DNA from: Deltaproteobacteria bacterium
GTDB lineage: Bacteria > Myxococcota_A > Polyangia > Polyangiales > Houyiibacteriaceae
Reading direction: 5' to 3'
Assembly (NCBI GenBank): GCA_003647035.1
Contig: QMMB01000111.1
Coordinates: 1 to 8,920 of the forward strand
Length of the DNA: 8,920 nucleotides
Below the pieces are notes generated by a model, which searched no databases, was not told the origin of the DNA, and saw only the letters and a list, made by a program, of their open reading frames with translations. Positions 1 to 5,433 of the stretch are shown piece by piece; positions within the stretch are counted from its first letter, which is position 1, and every line of letters begins with the position of its first letter. Made by a program: the position numbers and the translations under genes.

Positions 1-339
1 ACCCTCCGCCAGGCTGTCGATGTTCGGCGTCTCGATGAGGCCACCGAAGCTTCCCAGCTGCGCGTCACCCGTATCGTCGAGAAGGATCACGACGACGTTC
101 GGAGCTTTGTCGGGAGCCGGCTTGTACGTCGGGGGCCACCACTCCACGGAGTCTTCGTAGCGCTTGGCGATTTTGCCCTCGAAGTTGAGGGACGACGTTG
201 GGTCGTTGGACACCTCCACGGGGTCGGGCTGTGTCTCGACGGCTCGGGGCGCCTCGGGATGAGCCGGCGGAGGTGCGCCTTTGTCGCACGCCACCAGAAC
301 AAGAGCGGCACCCAGAGGGAGAATCGTTGCGATACGCAT
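1..339 (-). CDS. Lipoprotein sulfatase, N-terminal part (cut by window edge)
   Basis: Reading the minus strand from ATG at 339 gives 113 open codons to the window edge. Residues 1-18 form a lipoprotein signal: a short basic start, a hydrophobic run and the lipobox LVAC with Cys18 as the lipidation site. A low-complexity Pro/Glu/Asp-rich linker follows (about 19-60). Residues 79-111 then match the start of the sulfatase (alkaline-phosphatase superfamily) fold: APNVVVILLDD with D88 and D89 as the expected metal-binding Asp pair, then FGG and ETPNIDSLAE. The catalytic formylglycine motif (C/S-x-P-x-R) would lie beyond the edge and cannot be checked. The nearest pattern is the large arylsulfatase type with an FGG-x-I-x-TPN segment. 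An AGGA about 10 bases upstream can serve as the ribosome site. The product should be anchored in a membrane facing the periplasm or cell surface and hydrolyse sulfate esters; the substrate is unknown. It is divergent from the steroid-type operon that starts at 572. Confidence 0.85.
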   Translation of the reverse strand, partial: MRIATILPLGAALVLVACDKGAPPPAHPEAPRAVETQPDPVEVSNDPTSSLNFEGKIAKRYEDSVEWWPPTYKPAPDKAPNVVVILLDDTGDAQLGSFGGLIETPNIDSLAEG

Positions 340-361
340 CGCGGGAGCGTCCTGCAATCAA

Positions 362-387
362 GCTCGAGGGTCAAATCTTGCTCGAGG
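362..387. repeat. Direct repeat GCTCGAGG flanking a palindrome-like site
   Basis: GCTCGAGG occurs at 362-369 and 380-387, 18 bases apart start to start, and frames the AAATCTT core of the first palindrome-like site. Each copy contains the self-complementary hexamer CTCGAG. It may be part of the regulatory architecture in front of the sulfatase gene, or chance; two short copies are weak evidence. Confidence 0.35.
369..383 (-). promoter_or_regulatory. Operator-like site C (diverged copy, opposite orientation)
   Basis: On the minus strand this stretch matches the palindromic site at 444-458 at 12 of 15 positions, including an unbroken 10-base core (GCAAGATTTG). It lies 30 bases upstream of the sulfatase start codon and is the weakest of three related copies. 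The binding protein is unknown. Confidence 0.4.
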
Positions 388-414
388 CCTCTGCCACGAT
401 GACTGAGGTAGTCG

Positions 415-429
415 ACGCAAAATTTGCGC
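415..429. promoter_or_regulatory. Palindromic operator-like site A
   Basis: The core CGCAAA-A-TTTGCG (416-428) is a perfect 6-bp inverted repeat around one base. Over 15 bases it matches the site at 444-458 at 13 positions. It sits in the divergent intergenic region between the sulfatase and oxygenase genes, as expected for a dimeric repressor or activator. The regulator is not in the window. Confidence 0.5.
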
Positions 430-443
430 GCCGCATGGTCAAG

Positions 444-458
444 GCGCAAGATTTGCGC
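444..458. promoter_or_regulatory. Palindromic operator-like site B
   Basis: GCGCAA-gat-TTGCGC is a perfect 6-bp inverted repeat with a 3-base centre. Its centre lies 29 bases from that of site A, close to three helical turns, so two dimers could sit on roughly the same face. With sites A and C it forms a three-copy family confined to 369-458. Confidence 0.5.
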
Positions 459-520
459 GCATAAGGCCTTGAAAATACGGGGAAACAGGCCTGAAAGAGT
501 ACTTGCAATATCGGCTGAAT

Positions 521-534
521 TGAAACACGTTCTA
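521..534 (+). promoter_or_regulatory. KstR-like operator 1
   Basis: TGAAACACGTTCTA fits the published KstR motif TnnAACnnGTTnnA at every fixed position. KstR is the TetR-family repressor of cholesterol catabolism in mycobacteria and rhodococci. The site is 51 bases upstream of the kshA-like start. The right arm (GTTCTA) is the stronger half; the left arm (TGAAAC) departs from a perfect palindrome. Confidence 0.6.
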
Positions 535-535
535 G

Positions 536-549
536 TGGAACACGTTCTA
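536..549 (+). promoter_or_regulatory. KstR-like operator 2, tandem copy
   Basis: TGGAACACGTTCTA also fits TnnAACnnGTTnnA completely. It repeats the first site with a period of 15 bases (AACACGTTCTAGT at 524-536 and again at 539-551). It ends 12 bases before the AGGAG ribosome site of the first operon gene, so a bound repressor would cover the promoter or early transcribed region. I could not place a convincing -35/-10 pair around it. Confidence 0.6.
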
Positions 550-571
550 GTTAGAGACGATAGGAGCCGCG

Positions 572-1546
572 ATGACGAACGAAGCAGACACGAACCCCTG
601 GGCGGGTTTTGCCAGGGGCTGGTTCTTGCTCATGTTCTCCGAAGAGCTCGAGGCCGGCCAAGTAGTGCCCGTGAAGCGCTTCGACCAAGAGCTCGTGCTG
701 TTCCGCACCGAGTCCGGCGAGGCCAAGGTGCTCGATGCGTACTGCCCTCACATGGGCGCGCACCTCGGGCATGGCGGCAAGATCGACGGCGAAGGGATCG
801 TGTGCCCGTTCCATGCATGGAAGTTCGACGGCGCGGGCGAGTGCGTCGAGATTCCGTACGCCAAGCGCATTCCGCCGAAGGCAAGCGTACCGTGTTGGCC
901 GGTGGCCGAACGCAACGGCATGATCTTCGTCTGGCACGATCGAGAGAAGAGCCAGCCCGATTGGGAGATCCCGGAGCTCGAAGAGTGGAATGACGCGGAG
1001 TTCCTTCCGTGGAAATTCGCAAAGCTCCAGATCAAAACCCCGCCGTTGGCGATCGCCGAGAACCTCGCGGACGCAGGGCACTTCATACCCGTGCACAACA
1101 CGCACCCGATTCCCGGTTCGTTCAGTAACACCTATGAAGGCCACGTCGGACAGCAGAAGCTCAAAGCGGTCGCGTATCCGGTGAATGGCGGCAAGGACGA
1201 GTTTTCGTCGACCGCGACCTACTACGGACCGGCGTATCAGGTCACCAAGATGCACGGCGCGGGCCTCGGCGTGATCATCAACGCACACACGCCCATCGAC
1301 GACGAGAACATCATGTTGCGCTTTGCGGTGTCGATGAAGACGACCGAACGCATGACGCCGGACCTCATCGATCACTTCATCAACAACATGCGCGACGGCT
1401 ACCTGCAGGACGTACAGATCTGGGAGAACAAAATCTATCTCGACCGTCCGATGCTGTGTGACGGGGACGGCCCTATCGGCGAATTCCGACGCTGGTACTC
1501 GCAGTTCTACAACCCACGCACCAAGGCCGCCGACGCTGCCGAATAG
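572..1546 (+). CDS. kshA: Rieske oxygenase, KshA-like (3-ketosteroid 9-alpha-hydroxylase oxygenase component)
   Basis: This 324-residue protein has an N-terminal Rieske [2Fe-2S] domain (about 10-125) with ligands C58/H60 in CPHMGAHL and C78/H81 in CPFHAWKF. A catalytic domain follows, with N164, D167, H170 and H175 in the motif ENLADAGHFIPVH. D280 in LQDVQIWENK supplies the third iron ligand. From memory, the catalytic half follows actinobacterial KshA: YEGH near 188, YYGP near 217, the QDVxIW motif and a closing RRWYxQFY. It is shorter than KshA (about 380 residues), mainly at the N-terminus. In the known pathway KshA hydroxylates C9 of a 1,4-diene-3-ketosteroid, which opens ring B. AGGAG (562-566) lies 5 bases before the ATG. 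It is the first gene of the operon, behind two KstR-like sites. No KshB reductase is present here; the ferredoxin at 5166 may replace part of that role. A related Rieske enzyme acting at another position of a steroid is possible. Confidence 0.82.
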   Translation: MTNEADTNPWAGFARGWFLLMFSEELEAGQVVPVKRFDQELVLFRTESGEAKVLDAYCPHMGAHLGHGGKIDGEGIVCPFHAWKFDGAGECVEIPYAKRIPPKASVPCWPVAERNGMIFVWHDREKSQPDWEIPELEEWNDAEFLPWKFAKLQIKTPPLAIAENLADAGHFIPVHNTHPIPGSFSNTYEGHVGQQKLKAVAYPVNGGKDEFSSTATYYGPAYQVTKMHGAGLGVIINAHTPIDDENIMLRFAVSMKTTERMTPDLIDHFINNMRDGYLQDVQIWENKIYLDRPMLCDGDGPIGEFRRWYSQFYNPRTKAADAAE

Positions 1547-1560
1547 CGAGGAGCATCCGC

Positions 1561-2742
1561 ATGAGCAACGCCACGAAGCCGGATTTCGTAAAGCTCGCGT
1601 GTGACGCGAAACCGACCCTGCGCGAGCGCAACGCGAAGTGCGACGCCCACCGCGTGGTGCCGGACGAGACAATCCAGGAGTTCAAGGATGCTGGGTTCTT
1701 TCGGATGATGCAGCCGAAGCGCTGGGGTGGGTACGAGTGTAACCCCATCGAGTTCTTCGATGCGGCGATCGAAGTCGCGTCGGCGTGTCCGTCGAGCGCA
1801 TGGGTGCTCGGCGTCGTCGCGGTGCACAACTGGCAGCTCGCGCTGTTCCCCGAGCAGGCTCAGAGAGATGTTTGGGAAAGCGAGAACGGGATCGATACGC
1901 TCACCGCCTCGTCATACATGCCGGTTGGCAAGGTGACGCGAGCCGACGGTGGGTATCGCCTCAGCGGCAAGTGGGGTTTCTCGAGCGGCTCCGACCATTG
2001 CCAGTGGATGTTCCTCGGTGCCTACGGACCGAAGGAGGACGGCAAGCCGCAAGACATGTTCACCTTGCTCCTACCGCGATCCAACTACGAGCTCGTGGAC
2101 GACTGGTTTGTGTCCGGCCTCAAGGGCACGGGGAGCAAGTCCGTGGTGGTCGACGATGTGTTTGTACCGGCGCATCGCATACACCGCATGTCAGACGCGT
2201 ACCGGCTTCAGAGCCCAGGCAACGAGTTCAACACGAGCCCGCTCTACCGCGTCCCCTTTGGGCAACTGTTCACGCGAACCGTGGCGACACCGGCGATCGG
2301 CATGCTGCAGGGCGCACTCGAAGCCTACGTCGAGCTAAACAAGAACCGGCAAGGCCGGGCCGACGGGAAGAAGGCGTCGGACGACCCGTTCAACCTCGAG
2401 ACCTGCGCGCGGGCGACCCTCGCCATGCGTGAGGTCCGCGCACTTCTGCGCAACGACTGGAACGAGATGATGGGCAAGGCGGAATCGGGAGAGCGCATCG
2501 AGCTTGAAGACCGAGTCGCGTACCGCGCGAACGCGGGGGCGGCAACGGATCGAATGGTCAAGGCCCTCGATGACCTCTTCATGGCAAGCGGCGGCTCCGC
2601 GATCTTCCTCAACCAGGACATCCAGCGGTTCTTCCAGGACATTCACGGCGCGCGTGCACACCACGCGAACAACCCGCTCAAGACGCAGCGCAACTTCGGC
2701 GGGCTCTTGATGGGTGAGCAGACGACGGACTTCTTCCTGTGA
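1561..2742 (+). CDS. hsaA: HsaA-like flavin-dependent hydroxylase (acyl-CoA dehydrogenase fold)
   Basis: The 393 residues match the length of HsaA (about 394), the oxygenase component that hydroxylates the phenolic secosteroid 3-HSA at C4 with reduced flavin and O2. Recognisable family features run in order: IPE-type start (VVPDETIQEF, 32-41), GFFRMMQPKRWGG (45-57), a substrate-region VHNWQLALF with H89, SSGSDH (141-146), VSGLKGTGS (184-192) and VFVPAHR (200-206). The C-terminal RFFQDIHGARAHHANNP carries H362 and H367, the latter aligned with the catalytic His of the family. It is a group D flavin monooxygenase rather than a true acyl-CoA dehydrogenase, judging by the HNW and C-terminal His motifs. 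It needs a separate flavin reductase (HsaB), which is not in the window. GAGGAG (1548-1553) precedes the ATG by 7 bases, and only 14 bases separate it from the upstream stop. A related phenol or 4-hydroxyphenylacetate-type hydroxylase is the main alternative. Confidence 0.83.
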   Translation: MSNATKPDFVKLACDAKPTLRERNAKCDAHRVVPDETIQEFKDAGFFRMMQPKRWGGYECNPIEFFDAAIEVASACPSSAWVLGVVAVHNWQLALFPEQAQRDVWESENGIDTLTASSYMPVGKVTRADGGYRLSGKWGFSSGSDHCQWMFLGAYGPKEDGKPQDMFTLLLPRSNYELVDDWFVSGLKGTGSKSVVVDDVFVPAHRIHRMSDAYRLQSPGNEFNTSPLYRVPFGQLFTRTVATPAIGMLQGALEAYVELNKNRQGRADGKKASDDPFNLETCARATLAMREVRALLRNDWNEMMGKAESGERIELEDRVAYRANAGAATDRMVKALDDLFMASGGSAIFLNQDIQRFFQDIHGARAHHANNPLKTQRNFGGLLMGEQTTDFFL

Positions 2743-2749
2743 GTTGACG

Positions 2750-3670
2750 ATGGGATCAGTCGTTCACAGCTTGGGCTACTTCCTCTTCGAGGTCTCTCAC
2801 CTCGACGCGTGGGATCGCTTTCTCACGAAGGTGATCGGTGCGCAGAGGGGCGAGGCGCTCGGCGAAGGACTGGTCCCGTATCGCACCGATGACCGCGCCG
2901 CGCGGATCCTACTGAGACAGGGGCCGGCGGATGATCTGGTTGCGCTCGGCTTCGAGGTACCGAGCGAGCAGGCCTTGCACGAAGTCACCGTGCACGTGCG
3001 GGAGGGCGGCCATTCGATCGATGTTGGCTCTGCCGATGAAGCGAAGGCGCGCGGCGTGAAGGGCTTGGTTCGGACGTTCGAGCCCGGCGGCGTGGCGGTC
3101 GAGCTTTTCTACGGGCCCGCCCTCGGAACCACACCCTTCCGTCGCGACAGCGTGGCTGCCGGATTCGTCACGGGCGAGCAAGGCGTCGGTCACCTCGCTC
3201 TTCGCGCAAACAGCATCGCCGAGACACGAGCGTACTTCGAGCAGGTCTTGAGCTTCGGTCTGAGCGACCACATCCGATGCACGCTGCCGGGTGACTTCAA
3301 AGTCGACGTCACGTTCCTGCACGTCAATCCGCGGCACCATACGATCGCACTCGGCTCCGGTCTCCCGAAGCACCTGCATCACTTCATGTTGCAGATGGCC
3401 TCCCTCGACGACGTCGGCGCCGCCCTCGATCGCGCGTTCGCCAACGACGTGCGCGTCGTGCAGGGCCTGGGCCGTCACCCGAACGACCAAATGGTGACTT
3501 TCTACTGTGTCACTCCTTCGGGCTTCGAATGTGAGGTCGGCTGGGGCGGACGGACCGTGGATGATTCTACGTGGCAGCCAACCACGTACAACCGAGTTAG
3601 CGACTGGGGCCATCAATCTCCGTATCGGAGGCCCCCGAAGCGACGAACAGAAATGGGAGAACAGCCATGA
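2750..3670 (+). CDS. hsaC: HsaC-like type I extradiol dioxygenase
   Basis: This 306-residue two-module vicinal-oxygen-chelate protein resembles HsaC (about 300 residues) and BphC. It would cleave the catecholic A ring of 3,4-DHSA next to its hydroxyls with O2 and Fe(II). The start MGSVVHSLGYFLFEV opens module 1. Module 2 holds the iron ligands H148 (GVGHLAL), H210 or H211 (LHHFMLQM) and E262 (FECEVGW). The second-shell residues of the family are also present: H197 in PRHHTIAL, H243, and Y252 in TFYCVTPSGFE, so the PROSITE extradiol pattern is met. I chose ATG 2750, 7 bases after the hsaA stop, because it matches where family members begin. An in-frame ATG at 2714 would add 12 unlikely residues inside hsaA. 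Neither start has a strong ribosome site, so coupling to hsaA translation is likely. The stop overlaps the next start by 4 bases (ATGA). The exact substrate is inferred from the kshA and hsaA neighbours. Confidence 0.83.
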   Translation: MGSVVHSLGYFLFEVSHLDAWDRFLTKVIGAQRGEALGEGLVPYRTDDRAARILLRQGPADDLVALGFEVPSEQALHEVTVHVREGGHSIDVGSADEAKARGVKGLVRTFEPGGVAVELFYGPALGTTPFRRDSVAAGFVTGEQGVGHLALRANSIAETRAYFEQVLSFGLSDHIRCTLPGDFKVDVTFLHVNPRHHTIALGSGLPKHLHHFMLQMASLDDVGAALDRAFANDVRVVQGLGRHPNDQMVTFYCVTPSGFECEVGWGGRTVDDSTWQPTTYNRVSDWGHQSPYRRPPKRRTEMGEQP

Positions 3671-4710
3671 GCAAGAAACCACGATTCCCGATTCCACGTT
3701 ACCCCCGGGGTTGGTTCCAGGTAGCGTACTCGGACGAGCTGAAGCCGGGCGAGGTCCAGCCGTTGAAGTACTTCGGGGTCGAGCTCGTGATGTTCCGCAC
3801 CGAAGAAGGTGCGGTCAGTGTGCTCGATGCGTTCTGTCCGCACATGGGCGCGCATCTGGGCTACGGCGGCAAGGTCGACGGCGACGGCATCGTTTGCCCG
3901 TTCCACGCCTGGAAGTTCAACGGCGAGGGAAAGTGCACCGAGGTGCCGTACGCAAAGCATCTTCCGCGCAAAGCCAACATCACCACCTGGCCCGTACACG
4001 AAGTCAACGGCCTCATCATGGTCTGGCACGACATCGAGGGAAAGGAGCCCGAGTGGGAGATTCCGGAGATCCCGGAATGGAACAACGACGCTTGGACACC
4101 TTACTGGAAACAGCGCTGGAAGATGCGCACGCACAACCAGGACATGTGTGAGAACGTCGTCGACAAGGCTCACTTCCGCTACGTGCACGGAATGAACATC
4201 GTGCCGCAACCGCACACCATGGACCTCGTGTACCCGCACATTCACATGGTCACGGACACCGCCATGGAAACGCCTAGGGGCGACGTGACAGGCGAGCTCG
4301 AGGTCGACGTCCACGGCTTTGGATTCTCGCTCAGCCGCTTCCGGGGCATCGTCGAGACGACCAATATGGCCTCGGTCACGCCCATCGACGACGAATACTG
4401 CGACGTGCGCTTCTCATTTACCGTGAAGAAGCTGGGTGGGGCCGATATCACCGCTGGCGTCGGGAAGGCTTTCACCACCGAGGTCGCGCGCCAGCTCGAG
4501 GAAGACGCCCCCATTTGGGAGAACAAGACCTTCTTCGAGCAGCCGATGTTGTGCGATGGTGACGGCCCGGTCGCCGAATTCCGTAAGTGGTGCAAGCACT
4601 TCTACCCCGAGTGGTACCACAAGCAGGCTCAAGACGAGTATGATGGCGTCAAGGAGGTGAGCAAGCCCCTCACTCTGGCAGAGCGACGCAAGCGGCTTGC
4701 CGCAGCATAG
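3667..4710 (+). CDS. Second Rieske oxygenase, KshA/sterol-desaturase-like paralogue
   Basis: This 347-residue protein has Rieske ligands C57/H59 (CPHMGAHL) and C77/H80 (CPFHAWKF). The mononuclear iron site uses N163, D166, H169 and H174 in CENVVDKAHFRYVHG, with D280 in EEDAPIWENK. Over about 98 residues of the Rieske domain it is roughly two-thirds identical to the kshA-like protein by my count. The two also share the C-terminal QPMLCDGDGP-type tail, but the pocket region (about 175-270) is very different. It lacks the YEGH and YYGP segments, so it probably acts at another carbon or on another intermediate. The ENxxDxxHFxYVHG style recalls Rieske sterol oxygenases such as the DAF-36/Neverland 7-desaturase group, but I would not assign a reaction. 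GGGAG (3655-3659) lies 7 bases before the ATG, which overlaps the hsaC stop. It ends in TAG directly followed, in the same frame, by the hemerythrin start. Confidence 0.82.
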   Translation: MSKKPRFPIPRYPRGWFQVAYSDELKPGEVQPLKYFGVELVMFRTEEGAVSVLDAFCPHMGAHLGYGGKVDGDGIVCPFHAWKFNGEGKCTEVPYAKHLPRKANITTWPVHEVNGLIMVWHDIEGKEPEWEIPEIPEWNNDAWTPYWKQRWKMRTHNQDMCENVVDKAHFRYVHGMNIVPQPHTMDLVYPHIHMVTDTAMETPRGDVTGELEVDVHGFGFSLSRFRGIVETTNMASVTPIDDEYCDVRFSFTVKKLGGADITAGVGKAFTTEVARQLEEDAPIWENKTFFEQPMLCDGDGPVAEFRKWCKHFYPEWYHKQAQDEYDGVKEVSKPLTLAERRKRLAAA

Positions 4711-5151
4711 ATGGACACCAGTTCCGACACATCTGACACACAAGGCCCGGCGACGCCGGATGAAATCAGAGCGCGGATTCGAAGCGAGCACGCACAGATC
4801 TCTGCGTTGCTTGCGCGCGTCGAAGCATTGACCGAGCGCGTCGGCGACGGCGACACCAAGTCGGTGATCGCGCTGCGCGACGAGCTCTTGGCCCTCGGCG
4901 AAGTGCTGCTCGCCCATCTGCACTACGAAGAGTACCAACTGCCCTCGTTGGCCGAAGAAGACAAAGTCGACGAGATGGTGGAAGACATGCACCGCGAACA
5001 CCAATCGCAGCGAGCGATCTTCGACAGCGTCATTCGCGAGCTAGACGAGACGGCGGTTGGGTCGAAGCTCGTCGTCGGTGTTCGCGAGCTGTCGCGCGCG
5101 ATCCGGGACGACATGGAGCACGAGGAACGGGAGCTGCTGAGCGAGTCGTAG
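4711..5151 (+). CDS. Hemerythrin HHE-domain protein
   Basis: The 146-residue protein is a predicted four-helix bundle with the His/Glu pattern of hemerythrin-like (HHE) domains. H27 lies in RSEHAQI, H69/H71 with E73/E74 in AHLHYEE, H94/H97 in MHREHQ, and H137 with E141 in MEHEERE. Such domains bind a di-iron centre that reversibly carries or senses O2, or has other redox roles. About 18 polar residues precede the first helix. There is no signal peptide, so it should be cytoplasmic. The ATG follows the TAG of the second Rieske gene with no intervening base and in the same frame. I see no good ribosome site in front, so translation likely depends on ribosomes ending the upstream gene. Its place among four O2-using enzymes suggests O2 delivery, buffering or iron/redox protection for them. 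That role is inference. Confidence 0.85.
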   Translation: MDTSSDTSDTQGPATPDEIRARIRSEHAQISALLARVEALTERVGDGDTKSVIALRDELLALGEVLLAHLHYEEYQLPSLAEEDKVDEMVEDMHREHQSQRAIFDSVIRELDETAVGSKLVVGVRELSRAIRDDMEHEERELLSES

Positions 5152-5165
5152 ATGGGAGCAGGCGC

Positions 5166-5360
5166 ATGAAGATCATGTACAACGCAGCGACCTGCAACCA
5201 CTACGGCGCCTGTGTGGAAGAGGCTCCCCAGGTTTTCTCGTTCAAGGAAGACGGCAGCCTCTTGATCCAAACTTATGACGTCCCTCCCGACCTCGAAACC
5301 AAAGTCCGAGACGCCTGCATGATGTGCCCGACTCAGTCGGTGCAAATCGAAGAAGAGTGA
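5166..5360 (+). CDS. Small single-cluster ferredoxin ([3Fe-4S] or [4Fe-4S], P450/Rieske-partner type)
   Basis: This 64-residue protein follows the C-x2-X-x2-C...CP plan of small bacterial ferredoxins that serve P450s and some ring-hydroxylating oxygenases. C10 and C16 sit in TCNHYGACVEEAPQVF and C54 in CMMCPTQSV. The variable position X is Tyr13, so a [3Fe-4S] cluster is the simplest expectation. C51, three residues before C54, is an extra Cys that could serve as a fourth ligand. The acidic C-terminus (IEEE) and PQVF segment are typical. GGGAG (5154-5158) lies 7 bases before the ATG, and 14 bases separate it from the hemerythrin stop. As the last gene of the operon it probably passes electrons to one or both Rieske oxygenases. 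The ferredoxin reductase must be encoded elsewhere. A P450 outside the window is another possible partner. Confidence 0.87.
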   Translation: MKIMYNAATCNHYGACVEEAPQVFSFKEDGSLLIQTYDVPPDLETKVRDACMMCPTQSVQIEEE

Positions 5361-5363
5361 CGC

Positions 5364-5406
5364 AGCGACGCTACCAGTGGTCCGGACGCCTTCGGCGACT
5401 GTTTGT
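5364..5406 (+). terminator. Possible weak terminator hairpin after the operon
   Basis: In the 73-base convergent gap, AGCG-a-CGCT (5364-5372) is a small hairpin. CAGT (5375-5378) can then pair with ACTG (5398-5401), stacked on CGCC-ttc-GGCG (5387-5397), with an 8-base bulge on one side; TTTGT follows. The pairing is interrupted and the T-run short, so this is only a candidate terminator between the converging operons. Confidence 0.25.
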
Positions 5407-5433
5407 CCCGCCCCACCACCCCCACGCTATCGC

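Noticed and set aside
340..571. A small gene in the divergent intergenic region (an open frame exists at 424-993 and 198-464)
   Set aside because: These frames run into the flanking genes out of frame, and the region is better explained by its repeated palindromic sites.
551..1672. Long open frame on the minus strand opposite the kshA-like gene
   Set aside because: It is antisense to a clear Rieske oxygenase with intact motifs, and its Arg/Val/His-rich product resembles no family; it is a by-product of GC-rich codon use.
1561..2742. True acyl-CoA dehydrogenase for steroid side-chain beta-oxidation
   Set aside because: The HNW and C-terminal RxHxAN-type His motifs and the neighbouring extradiol dioxygenase fit the flavin hydroxylase branch (HsaA) of this fold better.
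2714..2749. Upstream in-frame start for the hsaC-like gene, overlapping hsaA by 29 bases
   Set aside because: It would add MSRRRTSSCELT, which has no match to the family N-terminus, whereas ATG 2750 begins at the usual place.
2909..5004. Minus-strand open frames opposite hsaC, the second Rieske gene and the hemerythrin gene (2909-3697, 3613-4314, 4414-5004)
   Set aside because: All are antisense to genes with conserved catalytic residues and show no domain pattern of their own.
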